Positions 63,476 to 64,000 of a stretch of 64,000 bases of DNA are shown here, piece by piece. Position 1 is the first letter of the stretch, and each line of letters opens with the position of its first letter. Both the position numbers and the translations under genes were made by a program. The notes under the pieces were generated by a model. It searched no databases, was not told the DNA's origin, and saw only the letters and a program-made list of their open reading frames with translations. Location: the NCBI GenBank assembly GCA_030760725.1, contig JASWHV010000010.1:32803760-32867759 (forward strand), written 5' to 3'. This DNA is from Neostapfia colusana (lineage: Eukaryota > Streptophyta > Magnoliopsida > Poales > Poaceae).

Positions 63476-64000
63476 TGTCGAAGTGTTTCGTCGACACTTC
63501 CCCCGGGCCTGCACTGGGCAGCCCGCGGAGGTTCTTTTTTCAGAGGGGCTAGTTCCTAGCGGAGAGCTTGCGCAGATGGACGAGTTAGTGAGAGCTTGAC
63601 ACAGAGAGTTTTACGTGGTTCAGGCCGCCGGAGCGTAAAACCCTACGTCCACGGCGAGCTATGGAGCTCGCTGTATTGCTTGCTGCTCAGGGCCGGGGGG
63701 CCTGAGCTTGGGGGTGAGTTACAGCTTGAGAGTGTATGGCTAGCGTATGAGTTGCCAAATGCGAACCCTTGCTATCGACGCCTACCCGAGCCTTTTATAG
63801 TCCAAGACTCGGGCGGCTTACAAGGGGAGCCAGGACCCGACAAGTGGTCCCGGGAAGATTGCTTGTTATCTACCGTATCTGTAGTTATGCCGATAGTTGC
63901 CTCTGTTCGAAGGCTTCTGAGTCTTCATCTTGCCGCCGTGCCATGCCGCGTGCTAGTCGTAGTGGTTGATGACGGCGCAGGCGGCGTGGGATGTCTTGTC
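63476..64000 (-). repeat. LTR of a further family member, cut by window edge
   Basis: Starts TGTCGAAGTGTTTCGTCGAC and follows the family LTR through the TATA block (near 63792-63799) to the window end. Orientation minus; form A or B cannot be told because the diagnostic end is outside. Confidence 0.9.

Overview
The window is plant intergenic DNA, most probably from a large-genome grass. It consists almost entirely of Ty3/gypsy (Metaviridae) LTR retrotransposons nested inside one another. I found no host gene, rRNA, tRNA, CRISPR array or bacterial feature. The grass assignment is an inference from the two lineages present (a Tekay/Del-type element with a 3.4 kb LTR and an ORF before gag, and a GC-rich Tat-type family with an antisense extra ORF) and from the overall GC-rich coding style.

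I use working names. T1 (1-6429, minus) is the 5' part of a Tekay/Del-type element: protease, gag, an upstream ORF, an initiator-Met PBS and a 3.4 kb LTR. Everything else except T2 belongs to one Tat-type family whose LTR is about 1.1 kb and reads TGTCGGTACC...CACTTCGACA in the sense direction, followed by a PBS starting TGGCGCGCCAGG. The family has three forms. Form Au (Au1 13427-22497 minus; Au2 57899-61233 plus) carries gag-protease-RT-RNaseH-archaeal-type RNaseH-integrase. Form A (A1 6430-13426 minus; A2 26217-30007 plus; A3 32684-40717 plus; A4 47716-50301 minus; A5 50302-57898 minus) keeps a full gag, has lost pol except a degraded integrase C-terminus, and carries a 577-codon antisense coiled-coil ORF near the 3' LTR (not present in the A4 remnant). 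Form B (B1 22498-26216 minus; B2 40999-47715 minus; B3 61234-63475 minus) has gag fused to the archaeal-type RNase H by a shared deletion, repeated gag N-termini and, where visible, a 115-bp tandem array.

Nesting from left to right: T1 lies in the 3' LTR of A1; A1 lies in the 3' LTR of Au1; Au1 lies in the pol remnant of B1; B1 lies in A2 just after its integrase remnant; the A2 antisense ORF is split by a solo LTR (27816-29020, perfect 5-bp duplication) and then by T2, a second long Tekay-like LTR (30008-32683 plus 40718-40998). T2 in turn is split by the complete element A3. From 40999 on, simple nesting fails. B2 has unrelated flanks on its two sides, and A4 and A5 share a single shortened LTR; both look like products of unequal recombination. 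A5 abuts the RT gene of Au2, Au2 is cut by B3, and B3 by the start of another LTR at 63476.

How the genes work together: every pol seen is broken, so no element here is autonomous today. The A-form gags are nearly intact (A1 has an uninterrupted 582-residue gag). Retaining gag while losing pol suggests elements that used a partner's reverse transcriptase and integrase. The LTR U3 carries a roughly 111-bp tandem array, each unit bearing a palindromic G-box (GCCACGTGGC), which is a plausible enhancer.
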